Counted from the stretch's first letter, positions 12,649 through 21,689 are shown. The stretch is DNA of 64,000 nt from Frigidibacter albus (GCF_009908165.1 NZ_JAAAUC010000002.1:450050-514049), one strand, 5' to 3'. The notes: generated by a model from the letters alone, not told the origin. Numbers and translations are program-made.

Positions 12649-13248
12649 CTACTCTTCGAGTTCCGCGTCCCAGTAGAGGAAATCGATCCAGCTGTCATGC
12701 AGGTAGTTCGGCGGGAAGCGGCGGCCGGTGTTGCGCATCTCCTCGGCCGAGGGCTGGCGCGGCGGCTTGCGCAGCTGCATCCCGGCCTGGCGCAGCAGCT
12801 TGTTGGCCTTCTTCAGGTTGCAAGGCGAGCACGCCGCCACGACATTCTCCCAGCTGGTGATGCCACCGCGCGAGCGGGGCAGCACATGGTCGAAGGTCAG
12901 ATCGCCGCGGCTGCCGCAGTACTGGCAACAGAACTCGTCCCGCAGAAAAAGATTGAAGCGCGTGAAGGCCACGCGCTTCTGGGGTTTGACGTAATCCTTG
13001 AGCACCACCACCGAGGGTATCCGGAACTCGGCGCGCTGACTGCGCACCACCTCGTCATATTGCGCGAGGATCTCGACCCGGTCGAGGAACACCGCCTTTA
13101 TCGCCTCCTGCCAGGGCCAGAGCGACAGCGGATAATAAGAGAGCGGCCGGTAATCGGCGTTGAGCACCAGCGCGGGGTAATGCTTCAGCGACGCCGGTTC
13201 GCGCACGAAACTGGTCCTGAAGTCTGCGTCTTCGCTGTGGTCAAGCAT
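12649..13248 (-). CDS. HNH endonuclease family protein
   Basis: The 199-residue product ends with an HNH nuclease fold: a zinc knuckle from Cys108/Cys111 and Cys140/Cys143 brackets the catalytic Asp120-His121 and the Asn in TSWEN. The N-terminal 95 residues (VLNADYRPLSYYPLSLWPWQEAI) are the conserved extension of a widespread chromosomal HNH family in alphaproteobacteria. It is not linked to a phage or restriction gene here. The physiological substrate is unknown to me; a DNA-repair or housekeeping role is possible. It lies just upstream of map. Confidence 0.88.
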   Translation of the reverse strand: MLDHSEDADFRTSFVREPASLKHYPALVLNADYRPLSYYPLSLWPWQEAIKAVFLDRVEILAQYDEVVRSQRAEFRIPSVVVLKDYVKPQKRVAFTRFNLFLRDEFCCQYCGSRGDLTFDHVLPRSRGGITSWENVVAACSPCNLKKANKLLRQAGMQLRKPPRQPSAEEMRNTGRRFPPNYLHDSWIDFLYWDAELEE

Positions 13249-13457
13249 CGTGACTCCGTCCTTGCCCTCACTGCCCGGTCCGGCACCAGAGCGGGAACCC
13301 GCCCCGGAACGATTCGACTATATCTGGCGTGTTCCGCCTGACAAGCCCCGTGATCTGGAATGGTGCCGTCGCAGCATCGGGTATCCCAGGAACGTGACAA
13401 GGGAATGACGCGGGCCCCGCCCGGGCGGCGGAGGATCGCCATGCCGCCTTGCGGCAT

Positions 13458-13487
13458 AAAAAAACGGCGCTCCCACGGGGGCGCCGC
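13458..13487 (-). terminator. Rho-independent terminator of the operon 15493-13528
   Basis: On the minus strand CGGCGC-CCC and GGG-a-GCGCCG pair around a short loop, followed by seven T residues. It lies 40 bases past the stop of the 41-residue membrane protein gene. Confidence 0.85.
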
Positions 13488-13527
13488 TGTCTCACACTTG
13501 CTTGCGCCAAGGGCGCTGATGGCAGCC

Positions 13528-13653
13528 TCAGCGGCTGCGGCGGGTCGCCACGACGCGAACGGGCTGCATCTTGCGGCGCGGCATCTGGAGGAAGGCGACA
13601 AGGACGACGCCTTGAACGGCCAGAGCGAGGGCGGCGATCAGTGCATAGTCCAT
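13528..13653 (-). CDS. Small single-pass membrane protein (41 aa)
   Basis: The product has 41 residues: a hydrophobic N-terminal helix at about 3-21 (YALIAALALAVQGVVLVAF) and a basic tail (MPRRKMQPVRVVATRRSR), so it should sit in the inner membrane with the positive tail in the cytoplasm. The ATG at 13653 has GGAGG about eight bases upstream, and a strong terminator follows the stop, both supporting a real gene. It is the last of a minus-strand run after the esterase gene (63-base gap). I do not recognise a family or function. Confidence 0.7.
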   Translation of the reverse strand: MDYALIAALALAVQGVVLVAFLQMPRRKMQPVRVVATRRSR

Positions 13654-13716
13654 CTTTGGTTCCTCCAGTATCTGTTGATCCCAATGTAACCCCTCTGCAA
13701 CGGGGTTCAAGGGCGA

Positions 13717-14379
13717 TCAGGCGCCAAGTCGGTCCTTCAGGAAAGAAAGCGCCACCGAAAGGCCATCGGGCGCAATTCCATGTCCGGTGCCCTTCATCAC
13801 ATGGCCGTAAACCTCGAATCCCGCCACCACCAGCGCGTCGCCCGCCAGTTCCATGTCGCGGAACGGCACCATCTCATCGGCATCGCCATGCAGCAGCAGC
13901 ACCGGGGGTTTCGAGACCGCCTCCGCCGCCAGCAGTTCGGGCTTCAGCAGCCGGCCGGAAAAGCCCACCAGCGCCGCAATCGGCTCTGCCCGCCGCGGCG
14001 CCACCTGCAGCGCCATCATCGTGCCCTGCGAAAAGCCGACGAGCGCCAGTTGTGAAGGCAGCAGCCCTTCGGCGGCCAGTTGAGCATCGAGGAAGGCGTT
14101 CAGATCCACTGCCGCGCGCGCCAGCCCTTCGGTCGCCGCCGCCTCGCTGGACCCGTCCAGCCAGGGGATCGGGAACCACTGCCGGCCAAAGGGATTGCCG
14201 GCACAGGGTTCGGGCGCGTCGGGGGCCACAAAAACCGTGCCCGGCAGATGCGGGGCCAGCGGATCGGCGAGGCCCAGAAGGTCGGCCCCGTCGGCGCCAT
14301 AGCCATGCAGGAACACCACCATGGACCGGGCATTGCCCGATTTCGCGGCCTTGCGGCCAAATTGCAGTTCGCGCGTCAT
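13717..14379 (-). CDS. Alpha/beta hydrolase, carboxylesterase/phospholipase family
   Basis: The 220-residue product belongs to the Abhydrolase_2 group of small cytoplasmic carboxylesterases. The nucleophile Ser117 is in GFSQG, the acid is in LLLHGDADEMVPF (Asp166 or Asp168) and the base is His200 in GTGHGI; VVFLHGYGADG at 22-32 supplies the oxyanion region. The start ATG at 14379 overlaps the glycosylase TGA in an ATGA, indicating translational coupling. The natural substrate is not evident. Confidence 0.9.
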   Translation of the reverse strand: MTRELQFGRKAAKSGNARSMVVFLHGYGADGADLLGLADPLAPHLPGTVFVAPDAPEPCAGNPFGRQWFPIPWLDGSSEAAATEGLARAAVDLNAFLDAQLAAEGLLPSQLALVGFSQGTMMALQVAPRRAEPIAALVGFSGRLLKPELLAAEAVSKPPVLLLHGDADEMVPFRDMELAGDALVVAGFEVYGHVMKGTGHGIAPDGLSVALSFLKDRLGA

Positions 14380-15011
14380 CGGATCCCCTCTCGGCTTCTG
14401 GCCATCCGGTAGTAAGCCCACAGCGCCCGCGCCGCAACCGCCCGGCAGGGGGACCAGGCTTCGGCCATGGTGCGGAGCTGGCGGGCGGAGGGCCGTACGG
14501 GCAGACCGAACAGCAGCCGCGCCGCCTCCTGCAGCGCAAGGTCTCCCGGCGCGAAGACATCGGCGCGGCCCAGGCTGAACATCGCATAGATCTCGGCCGT
14601 CCAGGGCCCGATGCCGGGCAGCGCCACCAGCCGCGCGATCACCTCGGCATCCGGGGCGGCGCGCAGGGCGGCATAGTCGAGATCGGCAGCCGCAATCCCG
14701 CGCAAATAGCGGATCTTCTGGCGCGACAGGCCCGCGGCCCGCAAGGTTTCGTCGCTGGCAAGCGCCAGCGCCGCCGGATCGGTCAGCCCCGCCGCCAGCA
14801 TCCGCCCGTGGATCGCCGCGGCCGAGGCGACCGAGACCTGCTGGCTGACCACCGCATCCACCAGCGCGCCGAACCCGTCCGGCCTGCGGCGCAACGGCAG
14901 GGGCTCGGCCAGCGCCGGCGCGAAGCGCGGCTCGATCCGCAGCAGGTGCGCGGCCCCTTCTGCGAGGTGGGCCGGGGTGTCGATGAGGCGGTGGGTCATG
15001 GTGTGGGTCAT
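14376..15011 (-). CDS. DNA-3-methyladenine glycosylase (AlkA-type, HhH-GPD family)
   Basis: The enzyme excises alkylated bases in base excision repair. The 211-residue product has the helix-hairpin-helix LPGIGPWTAE and, after a conserved spacing, the catalytic aspartate in DVFAPGDLALQ. Length fits the short AlkA-like/3-methyladenine glycosylase II group without the N-terminal AlkA domain. Two starts are possible: MTHTMTHR at 15011 or the internal ATG at 14999. It is preceded by an acetyltransferase gene 44 bases upstream and overlaps the downstream esterase by four bases. Confidence 0.9.
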   Translation of the reverse strand: MTHTMTHRLIDTPAHLAEGAAHLLRIEPRFAPALAEPLPLRRRPDGFGALVDAVVSQQVSVASAAAIHGRMLAAGLTDPAALALASDETLRAAGLSRQKIRYLRGIAAADLDYAALRAAPDAEVIARLVALPGIGPWTAEIYAMFSLGRADVFAPGDLALQEAARLLFGLPVRPSARQLRTMAEAWSPCRAVAARALWAYYRMARSREGIR

Positions 15012-15055
15012 CTTGGCACCCTGCCCCGGCTGGCACGGCAAGGCCAGAGGGGCGC

Positions 15056-15493
15056 TCAGCCGCACCGCTTTTCCAGACGGATGTCCCCCTCGCCGATGTC
15101 CTGCGCATGGCCCCAGCCGAGGCGGCGGTAGAAGCCCGCGGCCCGGCTCGCCGCGCCGGTTTCCAGCCAGATCACCGGATGCCTCCCGAACAACGCCTCC
15201 TCCGCCGCCAGCACCAACGCCTTGCCAAGGCCGCGCCCCTCCTGCAAGGGCAGCACGAAGGCCGCGAAGAGCGATCCTTCCTCGAGATCCACCATCGAGA
15301 AGCCGATGACCGCGCCGCCCTCCACCGCCACCCAGGCGCAGGGCGCGGCGCGGATCATCTGCGTGATCGACGCCTCGGTAATGCCCATCTCGGCCAGTTG
15401 CGCCAGACTCAGGTGGTTCTCGCGCACCGATAGGCGCACGCGGAAGATGCCAGCGACATCGGCGACGGTGGCGGGTCTGATCTGGGCAGTCAT
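15056..15493 (-). CDS. GNAT family N-acetyltransferase
   Basis: The 145-residue product is a single GNAT domain. Motif A for acetyl-CoA binding is EGRGLGKALVLAAEEALF, preceded by the strand FAAFVLPLQ, and the C-terminal part has LETGAASRAAGFYRRLGW, usual for motif B. The ATG at 15493 is chosen because the upstream frame runs into repeat B1. It is the first gene of the run acetyltransferase, glycosylase, esterase, small membrane protein. The substrate is unknown. Confidence 0.88.
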   Translation of the reverse strand: MTAQIRPATVADVAGIFRVRLSVRENHLSLAQLAEMGITEASITQMIRAAPCAWVAVEGGAVIGFSMVDLEEGSLFAAFVLPLQEGRGLGKALVLAAEEALFGRHPVIWLETGAASRAAGFYRRLGWGHAQDIGEGDIRLEKRCG

Positions 15494-16006
15494 GGTGTTC
15501 GCTCCTGCGTTCGCTCTCGAGGCGAGGTAAAGAAGAAGCGGCACGGAGAAAAGCTTCCCCCTTTGCGTGGTGGGATGACCGGGCGGGCCGGAGCCGCCTT
15601 GCCGAGCAGTCTTCTGGCGCCGGGCCCTTGGCGAAGGCCATCGCCTTCGCCCGCCGGTCTGCACGGGCTGAGGTCGGGCCTCGCAAAAGCAACAAGAAGC
15701 CGCTCCCCTCGCCCCGCACGCCATGGCGAAGGCCATCGCCTTCGCCACTGACCGCCATCTCATTCCGCACCGGACGGGCCTCAAAGGCCCGGCCAGCGCC
15801 CGCCCCGCCTCTGGCGGGCGCTGGCCTCACACGGTCTCGTGCGGCCGATGGTACCGGGGGATAGGTCTCCCACGGGCGGGGGCGAGGCAGTGCCTCGCCT
15901 ATTCCCGCCCGACCCGACCGCTCAGATCCGCATGAGTTCGGACCGGGCATCCCAGAAGCCAACCCTCCCCCTTCCCCCCACGCCGCTCACCCGCTACGCA
16001 TTCACC
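15494..16006. other. Intergenic region dominated by repeat B1
   Basis: This 513-base divergent region between the acetyltransferase and the MFS gene contains no supported gene. It holds two copies of the GCGAAGGCCATCGCCTTCGC palindrome (15631-15650 and 15725-15744) and the inverted family B repeat. Confidence 0.7.
15723..15912 (-). repeat. Family B intergenic repeat, copy 1 (inverted)
   Basis: It holds, in order, the GCGAAGGCCATCGCCTTCGC palindrome, a CGGGCCTcaaAGGCCCG hairpin, a GCGCCCGCC...GGCGGGCGC stem and a GCGAGGCAGTGCCTCGC hairpin. The same modules occur in reverse order at 34028-34245 and 41999-42213. An additional copy of the first palindrome lies at 15631-15650. Confidence 0.8.
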
Positions 16007-17281
16007 ATGTCAGATCTGTCCTCCCCCGATTCCGCTGCCGTGCCGGGCGAAGCCCTGCCCCCCGCCGCCCCGCCGACCGAGTGCTCCATGCCCCGCGCCC
16101 GGCGCAACGTGGCGGTGCTGGTCGCGGCGCAGGCGATCCTGGGCGCGCAGATGTCGATGATCTTCACCGTCGGCGGGCTGGCGGGGCAGTCGCTGGCGAG
16201 CAATCCCTGTTTCGCCACGCTGCCGCTGTCGCTGATCATCCTTGGCTCGGTGCTGTCCTCGACCCGCCTCTCGCGGTTCATGCAGCATTACGGGCGCCGC
16301 GCGGGCTTCACGCTCGCCACCGGATCGGGCGCGCTCGGGGCGGCGATCAGCGCAGCCGCGCTGTGGTATGGCTCCTTCGGGCTGTTCATGTTCGGCGCGC
16401 TCTTCACCGGGGTGTACATGAGCGCGCAGGGCTTCTACCGCTTCGCCGCGACCGACACTGCCCCGCCGGAGTTTCAGGCCAAGGCAATCTCCTACGTGAT
16501 GGCGGGCGGCCTTGCGGCGGCGATCCTCGGGCCGCAGCTGGTCAAGGTCACCTCGCAGGCGATGGTGGTGCCGTTCTTCGCCACCTACCTCGCGGTGATC
16601 GTGCTGAACCTGACCGGGCCGCTGCTGTTCTCGTTCCTCGACATCCCGCGCACCCCGCCCGCGCCCAAGGGCAGCCTCGCCGCAGGACGGCCGCTGAAGG
16701 TGCTGCTGCGCCAGCCGGTGATCATCGTGGCGATGATCTGCGCCACCGTCTCCTATGCGCTGATGAACCTCGTCATGACCTCGACCCCACTGGCGGTCGT
16801 CGGCTGCGGCTTCACCGAGGGTCATGCCGCCGACATCGTCAGCGCGCATGTGCTGGCGATGTATCTGCCCTCGTTCTTCACCGGCCACCTCATCGCGCGG
16901 TTCGGAAAAGAGGTGATCGTGGGGCTGGGGCTGGTGATCCTCGCCGCCTCGGGCCTCGTCGCGCTGTCGGGGGTGGAACTGGAGCAGTTCTTCGTGGCGC
17001 TGATCCTGCTGGGGGTGGGCTGGAACTTCGGGTTCATCGGATCGACCGCGATGCTGACCTCGGCGCACAAGCCCGAGGAACGGGGGACGATCCAGGGCGT
17101 CAACGACTTCGTGGTGTTCGGCGGGGTGTTCCTGGCCTCGCTGTCGTCGGGCGGGCTGATGAACTGCTCGGGCGGCACCGTCGAGGCCGGATGGCAGGCG
17201 GTGAACCTGGCGATGGTGCCGTTCCTGGTGGCGGCGGGCGGCGCGCTGATCTGGCTGATACTGCGCCCGCGCGAGGCCTAG
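16007..17281 (+). CDS. MFS family transporter
   Basis: The 424-residue product has about twelve hydrophobic helices after a 30-residue cytoplasmic N-terminus, the normal MFS length. Helix 2-3 loop sequence RFMQHYGRRAGF resembles the MFS signature G-x-x-x-D-R-x-G-R-R in degenerate form. Overall it resembles the YdeN/riboflavin-transporter-like MFS group of alphaproteobacteria, but the substrate cannot be told from sequence. The ATG at 16007 is taken since upstream codons run through repeat B1. Its TAG overlaps the stop of the convergent kinase gene by four bases. Confidence 0.85.
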   Translation: MSDLSSPDSAAVPGEALPPAAPPTECSMPRARRNVAVLVAAQAILGAQMSMIFTVGGLAGQSLASNPCFATLPLSLIILGSVLSSTRLSRFMQHYGRRAGFTLATGSGALGAAISAAALWYGSFGLFMFGALFTGVYMSAQGFYRFAATDTAPPEFQAKAISYVMAGGLAAAILGPQLVKVTSQAMVVPFFATYLAVIVLNLTGPLLFSFLDIPRTPPAPKGSLAAGRPLKVLLRQPVIIVAMICATVSYALMNLVMTSTPLAVVGCGFTEGHAADIVSAHVLAMYLPSFFTGHLIARFGKEVIVGLGLVILAASGLVALSGVELEQFFVALILLGVGWNFGFIGSTAMLTSAHKPEERGTIQGVNDFVVFGGVFLASLSSGGLMNCSGGTVEAGWQAVNLAMVPFLVAAGGALIWLILRPREA

Positions 17282-18708
17282 GCGCCCGGCGGAAACGCCA
17301 CCCGCACCACGAGGCCCCGGTGCCCGGCCCGGTCCTTCACCCCGTCCATCGGCGCCGCATCCTCAAGGCTGAGCCGCCCTCCGAACAGCGTGGCGATCTC
17401 CTCGACGATGGCAAGGCCGAGGCCCATCCCCGCCGGGTGATCGCCGTCCTCGGCGCCGCGCACGAAGCGGCCGCGCAGCGCCGAGCGGCGGTCGGGGGCG
17501 ATGCCCGGCCCGTCGTCCTCCACCGCCAGCACCGCGCCGCCCTCGGCTGAGGCGAAGACCCGCACCGTCACCTCGGCGCCGCGCCCGGCATAGGTCAGCG
17601 CATTGTCCAGAAGGTTGCGCAGCAGCTCCCCCAGCAGCACCGGCTCGGCCCGCACCGGCACCAGACCCTCCCCGGCAAAGCCAAGGTCGATCCCCGCCTC
17701 GGCCGCCGCCGGCACCTTCTCGGCCGTCAGATCGCGGGCCAGCGCGACCAGATCCAGCGGTGCATCGGGCAACGGCGCGCCGCCCGCCGCATCGACCCTC
17801 GCCAGCAGCAGCAGTTGCGCCAGGATCCGCTCCGCCTCGGCCAGCGCCGCATCCCCGGCCTGCGCCGCCGCCCGCGCAGCCGGCAGATCGCCCGCCCGCA
17901 CTGCCAGTGCCAGCTGGGTGCGCACCACCGCCAGCGGCGTGCGCAGCTGGTGGCTGGCATTGCCGGTGAAGCTGCGCATCGCGCGCAGCGCCGTCTCCAG
18001 CCGCAGCATGAAGCTGTTCACCGTATCGACCAGCCCGCGCACCTCGTTCGGCGCCGCCTGCTCGATGGGCCGCAGATCGTCGGGGGAGCGCAGGGCGATC
18101 GCCTCCCCGAGCCGGTACAAGGGTCGCAGCGACAGCGTCACCGCCACCCAGACGATCAACGCCGCGCCCCCGATCATCCCCGCCAGCCGCAGCGCCGACC
18201 GCAGCAGGATCGTGCCGGTCAGCGCCCGCCGCGCTGCCGTGGTTTCCGCCACGATCACCGTGAACGGCACCGAATCGATGCCGGTGGAGGCGGCGCGGTG
18301 CAGCGAGGCGATGCGGATCGGCTCGCCGCCGAAACTGCCATCGGCGAAGACCGGGCTGTCGGAGGGGCCATCAAGGATCGGCAGCTGGTCATAGCCGGTC
18401 AGGAAGGTGCCGGGCGGGCCATCGACGCGGTAGAAGACCCGGTCCTGCGCGGCGGAAGACAGCATTTCCAGCGCGGAATAGGGGATATCGACCTGCAGCC
18501 CGCCATCCTCATCCACCGTCACCCGCTCGGCAATCGCCAGCGCAGATCCGAACAGCACCCGGTCGGACACGGTGTTGGCGGTGCGCACCGCCTCGCGCCA
18601 GGTGTCGACCAGCGCCAGCACCCCCAGCACCGCGGTCGAGATCAGCAGCCATCCCAGCAGCCGCCGGCGCAGCGAATAGGCGGCATGGGCTGAAATCCCC
18701 GGCGTCAT
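17278..18708 (-). CDS. tctE: Sensor histidine kinase, TctE-like
   Basis: The 476-residue kinase has a membrane helix at about 16-34, a periplasmic domain to about 170 of the 2CSK_N type, a second helix at 174-194, a HAMP-like linker, the phosphorylation site His253 in NASHQLRTPLA, and an ATPase domain (LLRNLLDNALTYAG, VEDDGPGI, GMGLGLAIVEEI). This architecture is that of TctE kinases controlling tricarboxylate transport. It overlaps tctD by four bases (ATGA), and the tctCBA transporter is 2 kb away on the other strand, so citrate or related acids are the likely signal. Confidence 0.88.
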   Translation of the reverse strand: MTPGISAHAAYSLRRRLLGWLLISTAVLGVLALVDTWREAVRTANTVSDRVLFGSALAIAERVTVDEDGGLQVDIPYSALEMLSSAAQDRVFYRVDGPPGTFLTGYDQLPILDGPSDSPVFADGSFGGEPIRIASLHRAASTGIDSVPFTVIVAETTAARRALTGTILLRSALRLAGMIGGAALIVWVAVTLSLRPLYRLGEAIALRSPDDLRPIEQAAPNEVRGLVDTVNSFMLRLETALRAMRSFTGNASHQLRTPLAVVRTQLALAVRAGDLPAARAAAQAGDAALAEAERILAQLLLLARVDAAGGAPLPDAPLDLVALARDLTAEKVPAAAEAGIDLGFAGEGLVPVRAEPVLLGELLRNLLDNALTYAGRGAEVTVRVFASAEGGAVLAVEDDGPGIAPDRRSALRGRFVRGAEDGDHPAGMGLGLAIVEEIATLFGGRLSLEDAAPMDGVKDRAGHRGLVVRVAFPPGA

Positions 18709-19379
18709 CCCTCTGCCAGCCGGTCGAGGTAATAGCCGATGCCGCGCGCGGTGCGCACCGTCAGCCCGTGCGGGGCCAGCCGCTTGCGCAGGCGGCTGAC
18801 ATATTGCTCGATCGCGTTGCCGCTGAGATCGTCATCGAGGCTGGTGAGCGATTGCACGATCGCCTCCTTCGCCACCACCTTGCCCGCGCGGGTGAACAGC
18901 ACCTCCAGCAGCGCGCGTTCCCGTGCCGGGATGTCCAGCGCCGCGCCATCGGCGACAAAGCTGCGGCTGGTCAGGTCCAGCGTCACCGCGCCGAAGCTGA
19001 CGCTCGAGGCGCGCAGGCCCGCCTGCCGGCGCAGCAAGGATCGCACCCGCGCCTCCAGTTCGCCCACGTCGAAGGGCTTGACCATGTAGTCATCGGCGCC
19101 AAGGTCGAGGCCGCGGATGCGGTCCTCGGCGCTGCCCCGCGCCGTCAGGATCAGTACGGCGGCGCGGTTCTGGCGATCGCGCATCGCGCGCAGCACCGAC
19201 AGCCCATCCATCTGCGGCAGGTTCAGATCGAGGATCACCAAGTCGAAGCTTTCCGCCGCCGCCAGCACCTCGGCCGAGGCGCCGTCCTGCACCACATCCA
19301 CCGCATGGCCGGTGCCGCGCAGGATCGTCGCCAGCCCCTCGGCCAGCGCGCGGTTATCCTCGACCAGCAATATCCGCAT
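18705..19379 (-). CDS. tctD: Response regulator, TctD-like (OmpR family)
   Basis: The 224-residue regulator has a receiver domain with EDN at 7-9, phosphorylated Asp51 in ILDLNLPQMDG and a conserved Lys in MVKPF, then a winged helix from about 125 ending in TARGIGYYLDRL. It is the first gene of the tctD-tctE pair. The start is 80 bases from the divergent solute-binding protein gene, and this gap probably holds operators for both directions. Likely targets are that gene and tctCBA. Confidence 0.88.
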   Translation of the reverse strand: MRILLVEDNRALAEGLATILRGTGHAVDVVQDGASAEVLAAAESFDLVILDLNLPQMDGLSVLRAMRDRQNRAAVLILTARGSAEDRIRGLDLGADDYMVKPFDVGELEARVRSLLRRQAGLRASSVSFGAVTLDLTSRSFVADGAALDIPARERALLEVLFTRAGKVVAKEAIVQSLTSLDDDLSGNAIEQYVSRLRKRLAPHGLTVRTARGIGYYLDRLAEG

Positions 19380-19459
19380 GTTGGGCCCCCTCTGCCCCGC
19401 GACCTTAGCGGCCGAGCCCGCGCTTGTGAACGGGCTGCCGCTGGGGCATCCTGCCCGCC

Positions 19460-20533
19460 ATGATCGTCCTTTGCCGCATCCTCTCGCTTGCGCTTGTCAC
19501 TGCGCTGTGGGCCCCAGGCGCACGGGCCGAGATGTTCCTGTTCCCCGCCCCCTCGGGCACGGCAGCGCGCGAGATCCTGGTCTATTCCTCGCTCGATGAG
19601 CGGCTGGCGATCCCGCTGATCGTCGGATTTCAGGCCCAGAACCCCGATATCGCCGTGCGCTACGAGGACATCCTGACCGGCGAGATCCATGCCCGCATCA
19701 CCGCCGAGACCGATGCCGGCCAGCCCACAGCCGATTTCGCCTTCTCTTCGGCGATGGACCTGCAGGTGAAGCTGGTCAATGACGGCTATGCTGTCCCCGT
19801 CACCGCGCCCGAAACCGATGACTGGCCGGACTGGGCCAACTGGCGCGACACCGCCTATGCGATGACGTTCGAACCGGCGGTCTTCGTCTATCACAAGCCC
19901 AGCTTCCGGGATGCCCCGCCCCCCGCCACCCGCGCCGAGTTTCTGGACTGGATGCGCACGGGCACCGATGTGCAGGGCCGCATCGGCACCTATGACATTG
20001 AACGCTCCGGCGTCGGCTATCTGTTCCTCGCCCGCGATCAGGAGCATTTCCCCGATATCTGGTCGGTCGTCCGCGCCATGGGCGCGGCGGGGGTGCAGCA
20101 ATTCCCCACCAGTCAGGACATCCTCGAACGGGTGTCCGACGGGCGGCTGGCGATGGGCTACAACATCCTCGGCTCCTATGCCGCCGACTGGGCGCGCGAG
20201 CATCCCGATGTCGGGCTGGTGCTGCCGCGCGACTATACCGTCGTCGCCTCGCGCATCGGGCTGGTGCCGCGGGCGGCGCGCAGCCCCGATCTGGGGGCGA
20301 AGATGCTGGGGTTCTTCCTGTCCCGCGCCGGGCAGACCATCCTGGCCGAAGAGCTGCGCCTGCCTGCCGTGAGCCTCGAGGTGGCAGACCGCAACAGCGC
20401 CCGCGCCATGCAGGACACGCTGGGGGGCCAGCTGCGCCCGGTGCCGGTCAGCCCCGGCCTGCTGGTCTATCTCGACCAGGCCAAGCGGGCCCGGCTGATC
20501 GCGCGGTGGAACTCGGCGCTGGCGGGCGACTGA
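19460..20533 (+). CDS. Periplasmic solute-binding protein linked to TctDE
   Basis: The 357-residue product has a signal peptide (cleavage after GARA, about residue 23) and a type II periplasmic binding fold of the iron(III)/thiamine-like extracellular solute-binding group (EILVYSSLDERLAIPLIVGF near the N-terminus). No permease or ATPase gene accompanies it. Its position, divergent from the TctD-TctE genes and directly before tctCBA, suggests that it is a periplasmic ligand-capturing partner of the kinase rather than part of an ABC importer. That is inference from context; the protein could also serve a transporter encoded elsewhere. Confidence 0.82.
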   Translation: MIVLCRILSLALVTALWAPGARAEMFLFPAPSGTAAREILVYSSLDERLAIPLIVGFQAQNPDIAVRYEDILTGEIHARITAETDAGQPTADFAFSSAMDLQVKLVNDGYAVPVTAPETDDWPDWANWRDTAYAMTFEPAVFVYHKPSFRDAPPPATRAEFLDWMRTGTDVQGRIGTYDIERSGVGYLFLARDQEHFPDIWSVVRAMGAAGVQQFPTSQDILERVSDGRLAMGYNILGSYAADWAREHPDVGLVLPRDYTVVASRIGLVPRAARSPDLGAKMLGFFLSRAGQTILAEELRLPAVSLEVADRNSARAMQDTLGGQLRPVPVSPGLLVYLDQAKRARLIARWNSALAGD

Positions 20534-20588
20534 CGCAGCCCCCGCCGCCAAACTCCTTTTTCGCATCTGCGCATTTTTTCGCCGCTCA

Positions 20589-20604
20589 TGTCAGGCAGAT
20601 GACA
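20589..20604 (+). promoter_or_regulatory. Candidate operator upstream of tctCBA
   Basis: TGTCA-N6-TGACA is a perfect inverted repeat in the 211-base gap before tctC, next to a short AT-rich tract. It is a reasonable TctD site candidate, but no TctD consensus is available to me for comparison. Confidence 0.4.
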
Positions 20605-20744
20605 GGTTCCTGTGCTGAATGGACGCATGGGTGCTGTGGAGGCAGCGCCCGCGCTTCGGGGGGAGGCGCGCCAACACCAACCGGCCAGCCCTGCCCCGTC
20701 ACATGTCCGGCGCCCCAAGCGGGCGCCCCTGGGAGGAGACCGCA

Positions 20745-21689
20745 ATGAAGAAACTCATGCTTGCAACCATTCTGGCCGGCGCCGTCGCGCTGCCGGCAAT
20801 GGCCGCCGACTACACGATCATCGCCCCGGCCAATCCCGGCGGCGGCTGGGACCAGACCGCCCGCACCATGCAGGCCGTGCTGCAGGACGAAGGCATCTCG
20901 GGCAATGTCCAGGTGCAGAACGTGCCCGGCGCCGGCGGCACCATCGGGCTTGCGCAATTCGCCAGCCAGAACGAGGGCAATGCCAATGCGCTGATCGTCG
21001 GCGGCTACGTGATGGTCGGCGCGATCCTGACCAACAACGCCCCCGTCGGCCTTGAGGCGGTGACCCCGATTGCCCGCCTGACCGGCGAGTATGAGGCCAT
21101 CGTCGTGCCCGCCGCCTCGCCGATCCAGACCATCGAGGAACTGGTCGAGGCGCTGAAGGCCGATCCGGGCGCGGTCAGCTGGGCCGGCGGCTCGGCCGGC
21201 GGGGCCGACCATATCGCGGTGGGCCTGCTGGCCAAGGCCGCTGGCGTCGATCCGACCAAGATCAACTACATCGCCTATTCGGGCGGCGGCGAGGCTCTGG
21301 CGGCCATTCTGGGCAGCCAGGTCACCGCGGGCATCTCCTCGCTGGGAGAATTCGTGTCCCAGGTCGAGTCGGGCACGCTGCGCCTGCTGGCCGTCAGCTC
21401 GGAAGAACGGATCGAGGGCGTGGACGCGCCGACGCTGAAAGAGGCGGGCCTGGATGTGGTCCTGCAGAACTGGCGCATGGTCGCCGCGGCCCCGGGCCTG
21501 AGCGACGAGCAGAAGGCCACGGTTTCCGCGGATATCGAGGCGATGGTGAAATCGGCCGCCTGGCAGGAACAGCTGGCGACCAAAGGCTGGGCCGATACCT
21601 ACCTCGCCGGTCCCGAGTTCGAGGCGCAGCTGGCCGCCGACATCACCGCCACCGAGACTGTCCTCAAGGACATCGGTCTGGTGAAATGA
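20745..21689 (+). CDS. tctC: Tripartite tricarboxylate transporter binding protein TctC
   Basis: TctC is the periplasmic binding component of the TTT family. The 314-residue product has a signal peptide cut after PAMA (residue 20) and the Bug-type fold: [16 protein letters not shown] near the N-terminus, [17 protein letters not shown], then [12 protein letters not shown] strong ribosome site, GGGAGGAG, precedes the ATG at 20745. It is the first gene of tctCBA and overlaps tctB by four bases. The substrate is probably a di- or tricarboxylate given the adjacent TctD/TctE. Confidence 0.93.
   Translation: MKKLMLATILAGAVALPAMAADYTIIAPANPGGGWDQTARTMQAVLQDEGISGNVQVQNVPGAGGTIGLAQFASQNEGNANALIVGGYVMVGAILTNNAPVGLEAVTPIARLTGEYEAIVVPAASPIQTIEELVEALKADPGAVSWAGGSAGGADHIAVGLLAKAAGVDPTKINYIAYSGGGEALAAILGSQVTAGISSLGEFVSQVESGTLRLLAVSSEERIEGVDAPTLKEAGLDVVLQNWRMVAAAPGLSDEQKATVSADIEAMVKSAAWQEQLATKGWADTYLAGPEFEAQLAADITATETVLKDIGLVK

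Noticed and set aside
13717..15108. A single 463-codon frame covering the esterase and part of the glycosylase
   Set aside because: Only the part from 14379 downwards is the esterase; upstream codons are out-of-frame glycosylase DNA. The ATGA overlap gives a natural start.
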